Shown here: in pieces, positions 38,949 through 47,008 of the stretch
Position numbering within the stretch: the first letter of the stretch is position 1
Layout of the letters: each line of letters begins with the position of its first letter
NCBI RefSeq assembly: GCF_000972865.1
Contig: NZ_CP011144.1
Coordinates: forward strand, 2,170,001-2,234,000
Source of the DNA: Pseudoxanthomonas suwonensis
GTDB lineage: Bacteria; Pseudomonadota; Gammaproteobacteria; Xanthomonadales; Xanthomonadaceae
Direction: 5' to 3'
Length of the DNA: 64,000 bases
Program-made: the position numbers and the translations under genes
The notes under the pieces: generated by a model
Database searches by the model: none
What the model saw: only the letters and a program-made list of their open reading frames with translations
Told to the model about the DNA's origin: nothing

Positions 38949-41705
38949 ATGAAGCACGTGCAAGCCTTGCCAAAGAAGCGGCTGCTCGCGTCTGCGCTGC
39001 TGCTGGCGCTGGCGCCGGCGACCTATGCGGTCGCGCAGGACCAGCCGGCACCGACCGCCGACGCCAGCCCCGCCACGCCCGACGGGGCGCAAGGCGCCAG
39101 CGGTGAGACACAGCCCACGACGCTCGACCAGATCATCGTGACGGCCACCAAGCGCGAGACCAACCTGATGGAGACGCCGATCTCCATCACCGTATTCGGC
39201 CAGGAAGAACTGGATCGTCAGGGCATTACCAACGTCAAGGACATCTTCACGCTGGTGCCCAACATGGATATCGCCTTCGACTCGTCCCAGGCGGCTCCGG
39301 TGATCTCCATGCGCGGCGTGCGCTCGACCAACATCACCGAACTGGGCGATCCGGCGGTCGGACTGCACCTGGACGGCATCTACTCGCCACGGCCGCAGGG
39401 CGCCATGGCCCTGATGTTCGACGTGGAGCGGGTGGAGGCCCAGCGCGGCCCGCAGGGCACCCTGTTCGGCCGCAATTCCACCGTGGGCAACGTGAATATC
39501 ATTTCCCGCCGCCCCGACGCCTCGGCCTTCGAAGCCAGCGTCGGCATGGAAGTGGGTCGGTGGAACCACCAGCAGATGCGCGGCATGGTCAATATCCCCG
39601 TGTCCGACACCTTTGCCCTGCGAGGCTCCTTCATCACCGAGCAGCGCGACTCCTATTTGAACGGCTACTACGACCCCAACCAGTGGGATACCCGCTACCT
39701 GCCGGAGTCCGTGCGCAATGCCCCCGCCTACTCCGGCACGCCGGAAGAGCGCAACCTGGTGCAGCGCCAGCGCTGGTGGGCCGGTGGCCAGGACGGGCTG
39801 CAGGATGTGGTCAAGGCGCACCCCGGCAGTTTCTACAACAACGCCGACCAGTACGCCTTCCGCATCGCCGGCCTGTGGGAACCCTCGGCGGACTTCTCCT
39901 GGATGCTGTCCTACGAAAAGTTCCAGGACTCCAGCGCCGGCAGCGCCGACACCATCGACTGCAGCAAGGCCAACAAGCGCGTCTTCCTGCAGGACGGCGA
40001 GCCGGCGCCGCTGCAGGGTTGCGAGAACGCCTACGGCCCGGGTGCCGACTCCTACACCGTGCTGGTCAGCGTTCCCGGCATGCTGGACCTGAGCATCGAC
40101 ACCGTCCGTTCCAACATGCGCTGGGACTTCAGCGACTACCTGGCACTGGTCTACAACGCCGGTTGGGCCAAGCAGGTCCGCTCGCAGATGTCGGACATGG
40201 ACCGCGGCGTGACCGACTGGGACATGTCGATCTTCTTCCGCAAGGCGGACTTCCGTTCCCAGTCGCACGAACTGCAGCTGCAATCCACCGGCGACAACCG
40301 CCTGCAGTGGATCACGGGCGTGTTCTATTTCGAAGAGAACAACGACATGCAGGGCGGCTGGATGAACTCCATGGCCAGCGCCAGCTACTGGAACCAGCCG
40401 GACCGCACCCTCTCGTCGCAGGCGATCTTCGCCCAGGGCACCTATGAGATGACCGAGGGCCTGCACCTGACGCTGGGCTATCGCCATACCAGGGACGCCA
40501 AGGAAGACGTCGGCGGCCGCAACATGGACTGCAACGACTCCAACCCGAACCTGCTCGATCCGGACCTGCACGGCGGCCGCTGCTATCCCGCATGGGATCG
40601 CGATGCCTTCGTGCAGCTGCCGGGCGACTACTTCTGGAATCCTGCCATCTTCACCCCGGTCACCAACAACGACATCAAGGGCGAATGGAGCTACAACCTG
40701 TGGCGCGCCGGCCTCGACTACGAGCTGACCGACCGCAGCATGGTCTTCGGCTACGTGGCCAACGGCATCAAGGCCGGCGGCATCGGCGACGTGGTGGTGC
40801 AGTACGAGCAGGATCCGCTGACCACCGAGTATCCGCTGGATGCCGATGGCAACCGCATCATCAGGCAACTGCATGAGAACACCTACGACCCCGAAGAAGT
40901 CACCACCTTCGAGCTGGGCATAAAGTCGACCCTGCTCGACAACCGGCTGCGCCTCATGGCCACGGTGTTCTACAGCGACTACCGCGACATGCAGATCGCC
41001 ACCGCCAGGCCGCTGTTCGTCACCTATTCCTTCGCGCGGGATGACAACGGGGTCGAGACCGACGAGGTCGAGGCCAACGAGTTCACCGTCTTCCAGACCG
41101 ACAACATCGGCAAGGCCAAGATCAAGGGCCTGGAAGTGGAGTTCGACTGGGCAGTCAGCCAGGGAGGCCGGCTGAGCGGCTACTTCACCTACCTGGATAC
41201 CGAGATCGTCAGCGACTTCATCCAGCAGTGGGGCTTCGGCGCCACCGATCTGTTCGAGATCGACCACGGCGCATCGGTGGATCCGGAGAACGAGCAGATC
41301 AGGGCCAACCTCAAGGGCAACGAACTGCCGTCTTCGCCGAAGTTCACGGCCAGCGTCAGCTACAGCCATGCCTTCGACCTGAATTCCGGCGCCACGATCC
41401 TGCCCTGGATCACGGCGAATTACCGGTCATCGTCCTACTTCACCATCTTCAACACCGACAAGCACGAAGACCTGTTCGCCACGGCGACGCCCGATGCGTT
41501 CAGCGACAAGCGGCCGTCGAACACCAACGTCTACCTCGGCGTCAAGTACATCGCGCCAGCCGACCGGTGGAGCGTCGAGGCCTTCGTCAACAACGCCACC
41601 GACACGACCGAGTTCTACTGGGCGGGCGGCGGCGACGGGCTGGTCCGCGGTCCCGTCTCCATGCCGCGCTTCTACGGCGTGCGTGCCAGCTACAACTTCC
41701 GGTAA
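38949..41705 (+). CDS. TonB-dependent receptor 1 (FecA/FyuA-like, probable carbohydrate or metal-chelate uptake)
   Basis: A 918-residue outer-membrane receptor. It has a signal peptide (residues 1 to about 30), a TonB box region (TTLDQIIVTATKRETN), a plug domain (about 60-180: ISITVFGQEELDRQGI to GPQGTLFGRNSTVGNVNIIS) and a 22-strand barrel ending in YGVRASYNFR. The plug form RGPQGTLFGRNS is typical of receptors in Caulobacter and Xanthomonas uptake loci. The start is the ATG at 38949 with GGGAGGGA upstream. Substrate is unknown; the shared operator suggests sugar control. Its signal peptide and leader are near-identical to those of receptor 2, but the mature proteins differ in subfamily. Confidence 0.93.
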   Translation: MKHVQALPKKRLLASALLLALAPATYAVAQDQPAPTADASPATPDGAQGASGETQPTTLDQIIVTATKRETNLMETPISITVFGQEELDRQGITNVKDIFTLVPNMDIAFDSSQAAPVISMRGVRSTNITELGDPAVGLHLDGIYSPRPQGAMALMFDVERVEAQRGPQGTLFGRNSTVGNVNIISRRPDASAFEASVGMEVGRWNHQQMRGMVNIPVSDTFALRGSFITEQRDSYLNGYYDPNQWDTRYLPESVRNAPAYSGTPEERNLVQRQRWWAGGQDGLQDVVKAHPGSFYNNADQYAFRIAGLWEPSADFSWMLSYEKFQDSSAGSADTIDCSKANKRVFLQDGEPAPLQGCENAYGPGADSYTVLVSVPGMLDLSIDTVRSNMRWDFSDYLALVYNAGWAKQVRSQMSDMDRGVTDWDMSIFFRKADFRSQSHELQLQSTGDNRLQWITGVFYFEENNDMQGGWMNSMASASYWNQPDRTLSSQAIFAQGTYEMTEGLHLTLGYRHTRDAKEDVGGRNMDCNDSNPNLLDPDLHGGRCYPAWDRDAFVQLPGDYFWNPAIFTPVTNNDIKGEWSYNLWRAGLDYELTDRSMVFGYVANGIKAGGIGDVVVQYEQDPLTTEYPLDADGNRIIRQLHENTYDPEEVTTFELGIKSTLLDNRLRLMATVFYSDYRDMQIATARPLFVTYSFARDDNGVETDEVEANEFTVFQTDNIGKAKIKGLEVEFDWAVSQGGRLSGYFTYLDTEIVSDFIQQWGFGATDLFEIDHGASVDPENEQIRANLKGNELPSSPKFTASVSYSHAFDLNSGATILPWITANYRSSSYFTIFNTDKHEDLFATATPDAFSDKRPSNTNVYLGVKYIAPADRWSVEAFVNNATDTTEFYWAGGGDGLVRGPVSMPRFYGVRASYNFR

Positions 41706-41869
41706 GCGGATGCTGCCCCGCCGTGGCCCGACTGCGGCCACGGCGGGGCGTCTCCGTAGGCGACTCGGCGGCCATCCATGGCGGCGATCGGCGCGGGGCC
41801 AAACCTCAGCCGCACAGGAGCGGGAGTGGCTTGAGGGGCGGGCGAAGAAATTCGCATTCCACATCAAAG

Positions 41870-41883
41870 AGTTAGCGCTAACA
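41870..41883. promoter_or_regulatory. xyl-box-like LacI operator
   Basis: AGTTAGCGCTAACA contains the perfect 12-bp palindrome GTTAGCGCTAAC and agrees with the Xanthomonas xyl-box as recalled (TGGTAGCGCTAACA) in 12 of 14 positions. It lies 232 bp before the receptor 2 start and is absent in front of receptor 1. Confidence 0.5.
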
Positions 41884-41914
41884 CAACGTTGTCCTCAGGG
41901 GTGAATCCTGCGCA

Positions 41915-41928
41915 TGACAGCGCTGGTC
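41915..41928. promoter_or_regulatory. Auxiliary operator, TonB receptor 2
   Basis: TGACAGCGCTGGTC, identical to the site at 38747 and also 91 bp upstream of the main operator (42006). Confidence 0.5.
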
Positions 41929-42004
41929 TCTGTTGCTGCGCAACATCGGATTACCGCAGTTTTTGCACTTTCTCCGGTGTTTTTGGGGTACTTGCGCGGC
42001 CAGT

Positions 42005-42033
42005 TTGACAACGCTGTCAAGCGGCGCCCTAAT
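42005..42033 (+). promoter_or_regulatory. Promoter with overlapping main operator, TonB receptor 2
   Basis: TTGACA (42005-42010) and CCTAAT (42028-42033) are spaced by the optimal 17 bp. The operator TGACAACGCTGTCA (42006-42019) covers the -35 box, as in receptor 1. Confidence 0.68.
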
Positions 42034-42114
42034 CCGCCGCGTCGGCACCACTGTCCGGGGGCAGGTGCTGGCCACAACTCAAATCGATTCGTGTGATTCC
42101 GGGAGGGAAGATCC

Positions 42115-45100
42115 ATGAAGCACGTGCAAGCCTTGCCAAAGAAGCGGCTGCTCGCGTCCGCCCTGCTGCTGGCGATGGCGCCGGCGACCCAGGCGCTCGC
42201 CCAGGAGCAGATCGCCAACGCCAATGCCGATGCGGACCCCACCGAACTGGACACGGTGGTGGTGACCGGCATCCGCGCCAGCCTCACTTCGTCGATGAAC
42301 CTCAAGCGCGACGCGCAGGGCATCGTCGACGGCATCGTCGCCGAGGACATCGGCAAGTTCCCCGACACCAACCTGGCCGAGGCGCTGCAGCGCATCAGCG
42401 GCGTGTCGATCGACCGCACGTCCAGCGGCGAAGGCTCCAGGGTCACCGTCCGCGGCGTCGGTCCCGACTTCAACCTGGTCCTGCTCAATGGCCGCCAGAT
42501 GCCGGCCTCCAACCTGGGCCCGGGTGGCGGCGGCACCTCCAACTCGCGCTCCTTCGACTTCGCCAACATCGCCGCCGAGGCGATCTCGGCGATCGAGGTG
42601 CACAAGACCGGCCGCGCCGAACTGCCCACCGGCGGCATCGGCGCCACACTCAACGTCAAGACCGCGCGCCCGCTGGAGATCGGCGAGCCGCTTGCCAGCA
42701 TCGGCTTCAAGACGGTCCACGACCGATCCGCGCGCAACCTGCCGCAGAGCTTCCCGAGCGCGATCGTCACCCCGGAACTTTCCGGCATCTTCAGCAACAC
42801 CTATGCCGACGGCCGGTTCGGCATCACTCTCAGCGGCAGCTACCAGGAGCGCGAGTCGGGCTACAGCCAGGCCAGCGTGGCCGACGGCTGGATCACCTTC
42901 GCCGGCGACGACACCAACAGCTGGAACCGGCTGCCGCAGCCGGGCGAGTCGTACTCCGATCGCATCACCAACATCCCCACGCCGGACAACATCTACGCGC
43001 GCCCGCAGAACACCGGCTACAGCGTCAACGGCGTGCAGCGCCAGCGCACCAACGGCCAGCTGACCCTGCAGTGGGCGCCGACCGACAACGTCACCGCCAC
43101 GCTGGACTACGCCTACATGGAGAACAAGGTCCAGCAGCAGCGCAGCGAGCTGTCGGTATGGTTCACCCAGGGGCCCGGCGACAGTTCCTGGACCGACGGT
43201 CCGGTGGCCGCGCCGATCATCTACTCCGAGGACATGGTCGGCTCCGACCTGTCGATGGGTGGCATGCAGCTGGCGACCAAGAACAGCGGCGACTCCCTAG
43301 GCTTCAACGTGGAATGGGAGCTCAGCGACGCGCTGAAGCTGCAGTTCGACTACCACAACTCCAAGGCCGAATCCCGCCCCGACAGCCACCTCGGCTCGGC
43401 CGGCGTGCTCGGCGTGGCCGCCTTCGTCCGCGGCAACACCACGGTCGACTACAGCGGCGAGATCCCGATCGTCAATGTCCTGCTGCCCCCGGGCATGAGC
43501 GCGGTGCAGGCCGCCGATGCGCTGGTCACCGGCTCGGTGTTCCAGAACAGCTACAACCGGTCCGACGTCGAGCAGTTCCAGGCCGGCGGCCGCTTCCAGT
43601 TCGGCGACTACTCGGGCCTGGATTTCGGCGTGGCCGCCACCGAGGTCAACAACCGCACCGCCGCGGCGGTGATGCAGCGCGACAACTGGGGTGGCGTCGG
43701 CAGCCCGGCCGACTACGACGACAGCATCTGGCACGCCGACAGGATGTCGCGATACTTCAAGAGCTTCGGCAACAGCGGCAACCCGAACTGGACCGACGAC
43801 TTCCTGGTGTTCGACTTCGAGCGCCTGCGCCAGGCGGCCATCGCCGTGACCGGGTGCGCCGAATGCTACGAGATGCCGACCGAGTTCACCGACGACCTGC
43901 GCACCACGGAGAAGTCCAGGAGCGCCTACCTGCAGTACACCACCAGCTTCGACTGGTCGATGCCGCTGGACGTGGCCGTAGGCGTGCGCTACGAGAAAAC
44001 CGACGTCGACTCCTCGGCGCTGGTACGCATCGCCAACGGCATTTCCTGGGATGCGGCCAACGAGCTGTACGTGACCTACGAGCCCGGCCAGGGCTTCACC
44101 GAACTGGAAGGCGACTACGACTACTTCCTGCCAAACCTGGACCTGGCCCTGCACATCACCGACGAGCTGGTCCTGCGCAGCAGCTACAGCGAGACCATCG
44201 GCCGACCGGGCTGGCAGCAGATCCAGGGCGGCCAGCGCCTGGCCAACATCGTGCGCGTGGACGGCGGCGACGGCAGCCGCGGCAACCCTGCCCTGGAGCC
44301 GCTGCTGTCGCGCAACTTCGACCTGTCGCTGGAGTGGTACTACGGCGAATCCAGCTACGCCTCGATCGGCTACTTCCGCAAGAACATCAAGAACTTCATC
44401 AGCGACACGATCGTGCGCGAGACCCCGTTCGAGCTGCACACCCCAGTGGGCGGCGCGTACTGGAACGCGGCGATCGCCGGCGGCTGCGCGTCGACGGACA
44501 TGCCCTGCATCCGCGACTACATCTTCACCAACTTCGCCGGTTCGCCGGGCGTGACCGTGACCGGCACCAACTCGGCCGGCCAGCTGACCGGCAGCATCGT
44601 CGGCCAGCCGGGCGATCCGATCGCCGGGTTCGACATCACCACGCCGGCCAACCAGCGCTCGGACCACCTGGATGGCTTCGAGATCAACATCCAGCACGTG
44701 TTCGGCGAGTCCGGCTTCGGCCTGGCGGCGAACTACACCAAGGTGGACTCGGGCCTGACCTTCGACAACACCAACCTGGGCACCCAGTACCCGATGGTGG
44801 GCCTGAGCGACTCGGCCAACGTCGTGGCGTTCTACGACAAGAACAAGTGGCAGGTCCGTGCGGCCTACAACTGGCGCGACGAGTTCCTCAACGGCATCGG
44901 CGGTGGCGGCACCCCGCCCAACCCGAACTGGACAGAAGCCTATGGCCAGCTCGACGCGATCATCAGCTACGAGGTGATGGAGAACCTCACGCTGAGCCTG
45001 GAAGGCATCAACCTCACCGACGAGACGCAGCGCATCCACGCCCGTCACGAGAACATGGTGCGGTTCGCCACCCAGACCGGGCCGCGCTACATGTTCGGGG

Positions 45101-45117
45101 TGCGCTACCGGTTCTGA
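42115..45117 (+). CDS. TonB-dependent receptor 2 (carbohydrate-locus type)
   Basis: A 1000-residue outer-membrane receptor of the large Caulobacter/Xanthomonas type (TIGR01782-like). It has a signal peptide (1 to about 29), a TonB box region (ELDTVVVTGIRASLTSSMNLKR), a plug with FPDTNLAEALQRISGVSIDR, GEGSRVTVRGVGPDFNLVLL and NGRQMPAS, and a barrel ending in YMFGVRYRF with the terminal Phe needed for insertion. This subfamily is typical of polysaccharide-utilisation loci. The ATG at 42115 follows GGGAGGGA. It heads the cassette with SapC, JmjC-like and halogenase-like genes. No carbohydrate-active enzyme lies directly beside it; the nearest is the GH94 operon at the other end of the window, under the same operator. 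Confidence 0.95.
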   Translation: MKHVQALPKKRLLASALLLAMAPATQALAQEQIANANADADPTELDTVVVTGIRASLTSSMNLKRDAQGIVDGIVAEDIGKFPDTNLAEALQRISGVSIDRTSSGEGSRVTVRGVGPDFNLVLLNGRQMPASNLGPGGGGTSNSRSFDFANIAAEAISAIEVHKTGRAELPTGGIGATLNVKTARPLEIGEPLASIGFKTVHDRSARNLPQSFPSAIVTPELSGIFSNTYADGRFGITLSGSYQERESGYSQASVADGWITFAGDDTNSWNRLPQPGESYSDRITNIPTPDNIYARPQNTGYSVNGVQRQRTNGQLTLQWAPTDNVTATLDYAYMENKVQQQRSELSVWFTQGPGDSSWTDGPVAAPIIYSEDMVGSDLSMGGMQLATKNSGDSLGFNVEWELSDALKLQFDYHNSKAESRPDSHLGSAGVLGVAAFVRGNTTVDYSGEIPIVNVLLPPGMSAVQAADALVTGSVFQNSYNRSDVEQFQAGGRFQFGDYSGLDFGVAATEVNNRTAAAVMQRDNWGGVGSPADYDDSIWHADRMSRYFKSFGNSGNPNWTDDFLVFDFERLRQAAIAVTGCAECYEMPTEFTDDLRTTEKSRSAYLQYTTSFDWSMPLDVAVGVRYEKTDVDSSALVRIANGISWDAANELYVTYEPGQGFTELEGDYDYFLPNLDLALHITDELVLRSSYSETIGRPGWQQIQGGQRLANIVRVDGGDGSRGNPALEPLLSRNFDLSLEWYYGESSYASIGYFRKNIKNFISDTIVRETPFELHTPVGGAYWNAAIAGGCASTDMPCIRDYIFTNFAGSPGVTVTGTNSAGQLTGSIVGQPGDPIAGFDITTPANQRSDHLDGFEINIQHVFGESGFGLAANYTKVDSGLTFDNTNLGTQYPMVGLSDSANVVAFYDKNKWQVRAAYNWRDEFLNGIGGGGTPPNPNWTEAYGQLDAIISYEVMENLTLSLEGINLTDETQRIHARHENMVRFATQTGPRYMFGVRYRF

Positions 45118-45131
45118 CGCCCCTGGCCTCG

Positions 45132-45202
45132 GGCCGCGCGATGCCTCCCACATCGCGCGGCCGGAAGCGCCGCCGGCGCGCCGGCGGCGCCTTCCTTCTT
45201 CC
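45132..45202 (+). terminator. Two successive strong hairpins after TonB receptor 2, possible partial terminator
   Basis: The first is a perfect 12-bp stem (GGCCGCGCGATG at 45132-45143 and its complement at 45151-45162) with a 7-base loop. The second is a perfect 24-bp palindrome at 45167-45190 made of GCGCCGCCGGCG and its mirror, followed by the pyrimidine-rich CTTCCTTCTTCC. The lack of a pure T-run suggests attenuation or mRNA protection rather than full stop, lowering expression of the genes downstream relative to the receptor. Confidence 0.5.
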
Positions 45203-45286
45203 TCCGCGCTCGCTTCCGCCGGGCCGGAAGATCGGGCACGATGCCGCAGGACGCGGCGTCCCGCCCCGGCAACTGCAAAGAGCCAG

Positions 45287-45994
45287 ATGAGCAACAACGT
45301 CCTGCTGAACAACGTGGACCACCGCGACCTGCGGGTGGATACTCGCCACGGGGTCGGGCTCGGCGACGAGGTGATGTACGCGCCGACCTTCCCGGACGAG
45401 TTCCGCAACGTCCAGGCGCACTACCCGATCGTGTTCCATCGCGACGCGTCCGGCGGCTTCCATCCGCTGGCGCTGTTGGGCCTGCAGGAGGGTACGAACC
45501 TGTTCCTGGAAGGCGAGCGCTGGGACGCATCCTACATCCCGCTGTCGGTGCAGCGGCAGCCGTTCCTGATCGGGATCTCCGGCGGAGAACGCGTGATCCA
45601 CGTCGACCTGGACCACCCGCGCGTGCGCAGCGGCGCCGGCGAGGCGCTGTTCCTCGACTTCGGCGGCAACACCGAGTTCCTGGAGCGGATCAAGTCCGTC
45701 CTGTCGGCGCTGCACGACGGCATCCTGGCCACGCCGGCTTTCATCGAGGCGCTGCTGCGCCACCAGTTGCTGGAGTCCTTCGTCCTGGACGTCCAGCTTG
45801 ACGACGGCTCGCACAACCGCCTGGCTGGCTTCCACACCATCGACGAGGCGCGGCTGCAGGCACTGGACGGTGCGGCGCTGGAGCGACTGGCGCGCGACGG
45901 GCACCTGCTGCCCGTCTACATGGTGCTGGCCTCGCTGTCGCGCTTCCGCGACCTGATCGAGCGGACGAACCGCCGCCGTGCAGCCGGTCGCTGA
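45287..45994 (+). CDS. SapC-family protein
   Basis: A 235-residue protein of the SapC family, recognised by HRDLRVDTRHGVGLGDE, YPIVFHRDASGGFHPLALLGL and NLFLEGERWDASYIPLSVQRQPF. SapC was named from an S-layer operon, but in Gram-negative bacteria it is found next to TonB receptors and tryptophan-halogenase-like genes and its role is unknown. No signal peptide is seen, so it is probably cytoplasmic. AAAGAG precedes the ATG. Its 3' end overlaps the GTG of the next gene by 17 bp, which implies co-translation. Confidence 0.9.
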   Translation: MSNNVLLNNVDHRDLRVDTRHGVGLGDEVMYAPTFPDEFRNVQAHYPIVFHRDASGGFHPLALLGLQEGTNLFLEGERWDASYIPLSVQRQPFLIGISGGERVIHVDLDHPRVRSGAGEALFLDFGGNTEFLERIKSVLSALHDGILATPAFIEALLRHQLLESFVLDVQLDDGSHNRLAGFHTIDEARLQALDGAALERLARDGHLLPVYMVLASLSRFRDLIERTNRRRAAGR

Positions 45995-46997
45995 GCCCAT
46001 CCGCGAGCTCTCCGGCCTCGATCCACGGTCGCTGCCGGACGAAGTCCTGCGCTCGCCCGAGCCGCTGGTCCTGCGCAGCCTGGCGGCGCAGTGGCCGATG
46101 GTCGGTGCTGCGCGCGAATCGGCGCCGGCGGCGATCGACTACCTCAAGCGCTTCGATCACGGCGGCATGCCGGTGGCGGCCACCGTCGCGCCGCCGCCGG
46201 CCGGCGGCCGCGTGTTCTACGACGAGGATCTCAGCGGCTTCAACTTCCGCCGCGAGCAGGTGCCGCTGGCGGTGGTGCTGGACACCCTATGCAAGTACCT
46301 GGACGACCCGGCGCCGCCGTCGATCTACCTCGCATCGACCACGATCGACACCTTCCTGCCCGGCTTCCGCGCCGAGAACGACCTGGCCCTGGGCGGCCGC
46401 GATCCGCTGGCCAGCATCTGGATCGGCAACCGCAGCCGCATTCCCGCCCACCAGGACGTGCCGGACAACCTGGCCTGCGTGGTCGCCGGCCGCCGCCGGG
46501 TGACCCTGTTCCCGCCGGACCAGCTGGAGAACCTGTACATCGGCCCGCTGGACCATACCCCCGCCGGCCAGGCGGTCAGCCTGGTCGATTTCCACGCGCC
46601 CGACCACGCGCGTTTCCCCAGGTTCGCCGAGGCCCTGCGCCATGCGCGCGGCGCGGTGCTGGAACCGGGCGATGCGGTGTTCATCCCGAGCATGTGGTGG
46701 CACCACATGGAGGGACTGGACGCGTTCAACGTGCTGGTCAACTACTGGTGGCGGCAGTCGCCGGCGTGGATGGATACGCCGATGAACGCGCTGATGCTGG
46801 CGATCATGTGCGTGCGCGACCTGCCGCCGGTCGAGCGTGCGATCTGGAAGGACGTGTTCGACCACTACGTGTTCGACTACGACGAGGCCGCCGTCGCCGG
46901 CCACATCCCCGAACCCGCGCGTCGCGCGCTCGCGCCGCTGGACGAGGCGCGCGCCCGCCACCTGCGCGCGCTGCTCCTCAAGCGCCTCAACCGTTGA
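45978..46997 (+). CDS. Cupin-like (JmjC-type) Fe(II)/2-oxoglutarate oxygenase-like protein
   Basis: A 339-residue protein with a JmjC/cupin-8-like fold. The iron-binding facial triad is expected as His158 and Asp160 (RIPAHQDVPDN) with a distal His at 242 or 243 (MWWHHMEGLD). The surrounding SIWIGNRSRIPAHQD and RRRVTLFPPDQLENLYIGP match protein hydroxylases of the FIH-like group. The start is a GTG at 45978 inside the end of sapC. It is the middle gene of the SapC/JmjC/halogenase trio. A protein or metabolite hydroxylation linked to the neighbouring halogenase-like enzyme is possible but purely inferential. Confidence 0.87.
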   Translation: MQPVAEPIRELSGLDPRSLPDEVLRSPEPLVLRSLAAQWPMVGAARESAPAAIDYLKRFDHGGMPVAATVAPPPAGGRVFYDEDLSGFNFRREQVPLAVVLDTLCKYLDDPAPPSIYLASTTIDTFLPGFRAENDLALGGRDPLASIWIGNRSRIPAHQDVPDNLACVVAGRRRVTLFPPDQLENLYIGPLDHTPAGQAVSLVDFHAPDHARFPRFAEALRHARGAVLEPGDAVFIPSMWWHHMEGLDAFNVLVNYWWRQSPAWMDTPMNALMLAIMCVRDLPPVERAIWKDVFDHYVFDYDEAAVAGHIPEPARRALAPLDEARARHLRALLLKRLNR

Positions 46998-47008
46998 GTA
47001 CGACCGAC

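Larger units (their letters stand above)
38744..39033 (+). repeat. Duplicated promoter-leader-signal-peptide module, copy 1
   Basis: This segment matches 41912-42199 over the upstream region, the ribosome-binding site and roughly the first 28 codons. Conserved landmarks are the two operators, CCTAATCCGCCGCGTCGGC, CAAATC-ATTCGTGTGATTCC, GGGAGGGA and the signal peptide MKHVQALPKKRLLASALLLA. Similarity ends at the signal-peptide cleavage region, beyond which the two receptors are unrelated at the DNA level. Confidence 0.85.
41706..42114. other. 409-bp regulatory intergenic region between the two TonB receptor genes
   Basis: No gene is supported. The first 100 bp contain a G/C-rich stretch that could hold the end of the receptor 1 transcript (CCGCCGTGGC / GCCACGGCGG, near 41718-41747). 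Then come a xyl-box-like palindrome at 41870, an adjacent ACAACGTTGT palindrome at 41883-41892, and the duplicated operator-promoter module from 41912. Confidence 0.7.
41912..42199 (+). repeat. Duplicated promoter-leader-signal-peptide module, copy 2
   Basis: Second copy of the segment at 38744-39033, with the same spacing of landmarks from the auxiliary operator to the start codon within a few bases. The encoded signal peptides differ at three positions in the first 30 residues. Confidence 0.85.

Noticed and set aside
38862..41369. Long open frame antisense to TonB receptor 1
   Set aside because: The opposite strand encodes a complete receptor with signal peptide, plug and barrel. The antisense translation has no recognisable domain and the composition of a shadow frame.
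46994..47008. TTG start of the halogenase-like gene overlapping the upstream stop
   Set aside because: It would add only five residues. The ATG at 47009 keeps the FAD motif at a normal distance, so the ATG is preferred, though the TTG cannot be excluded.
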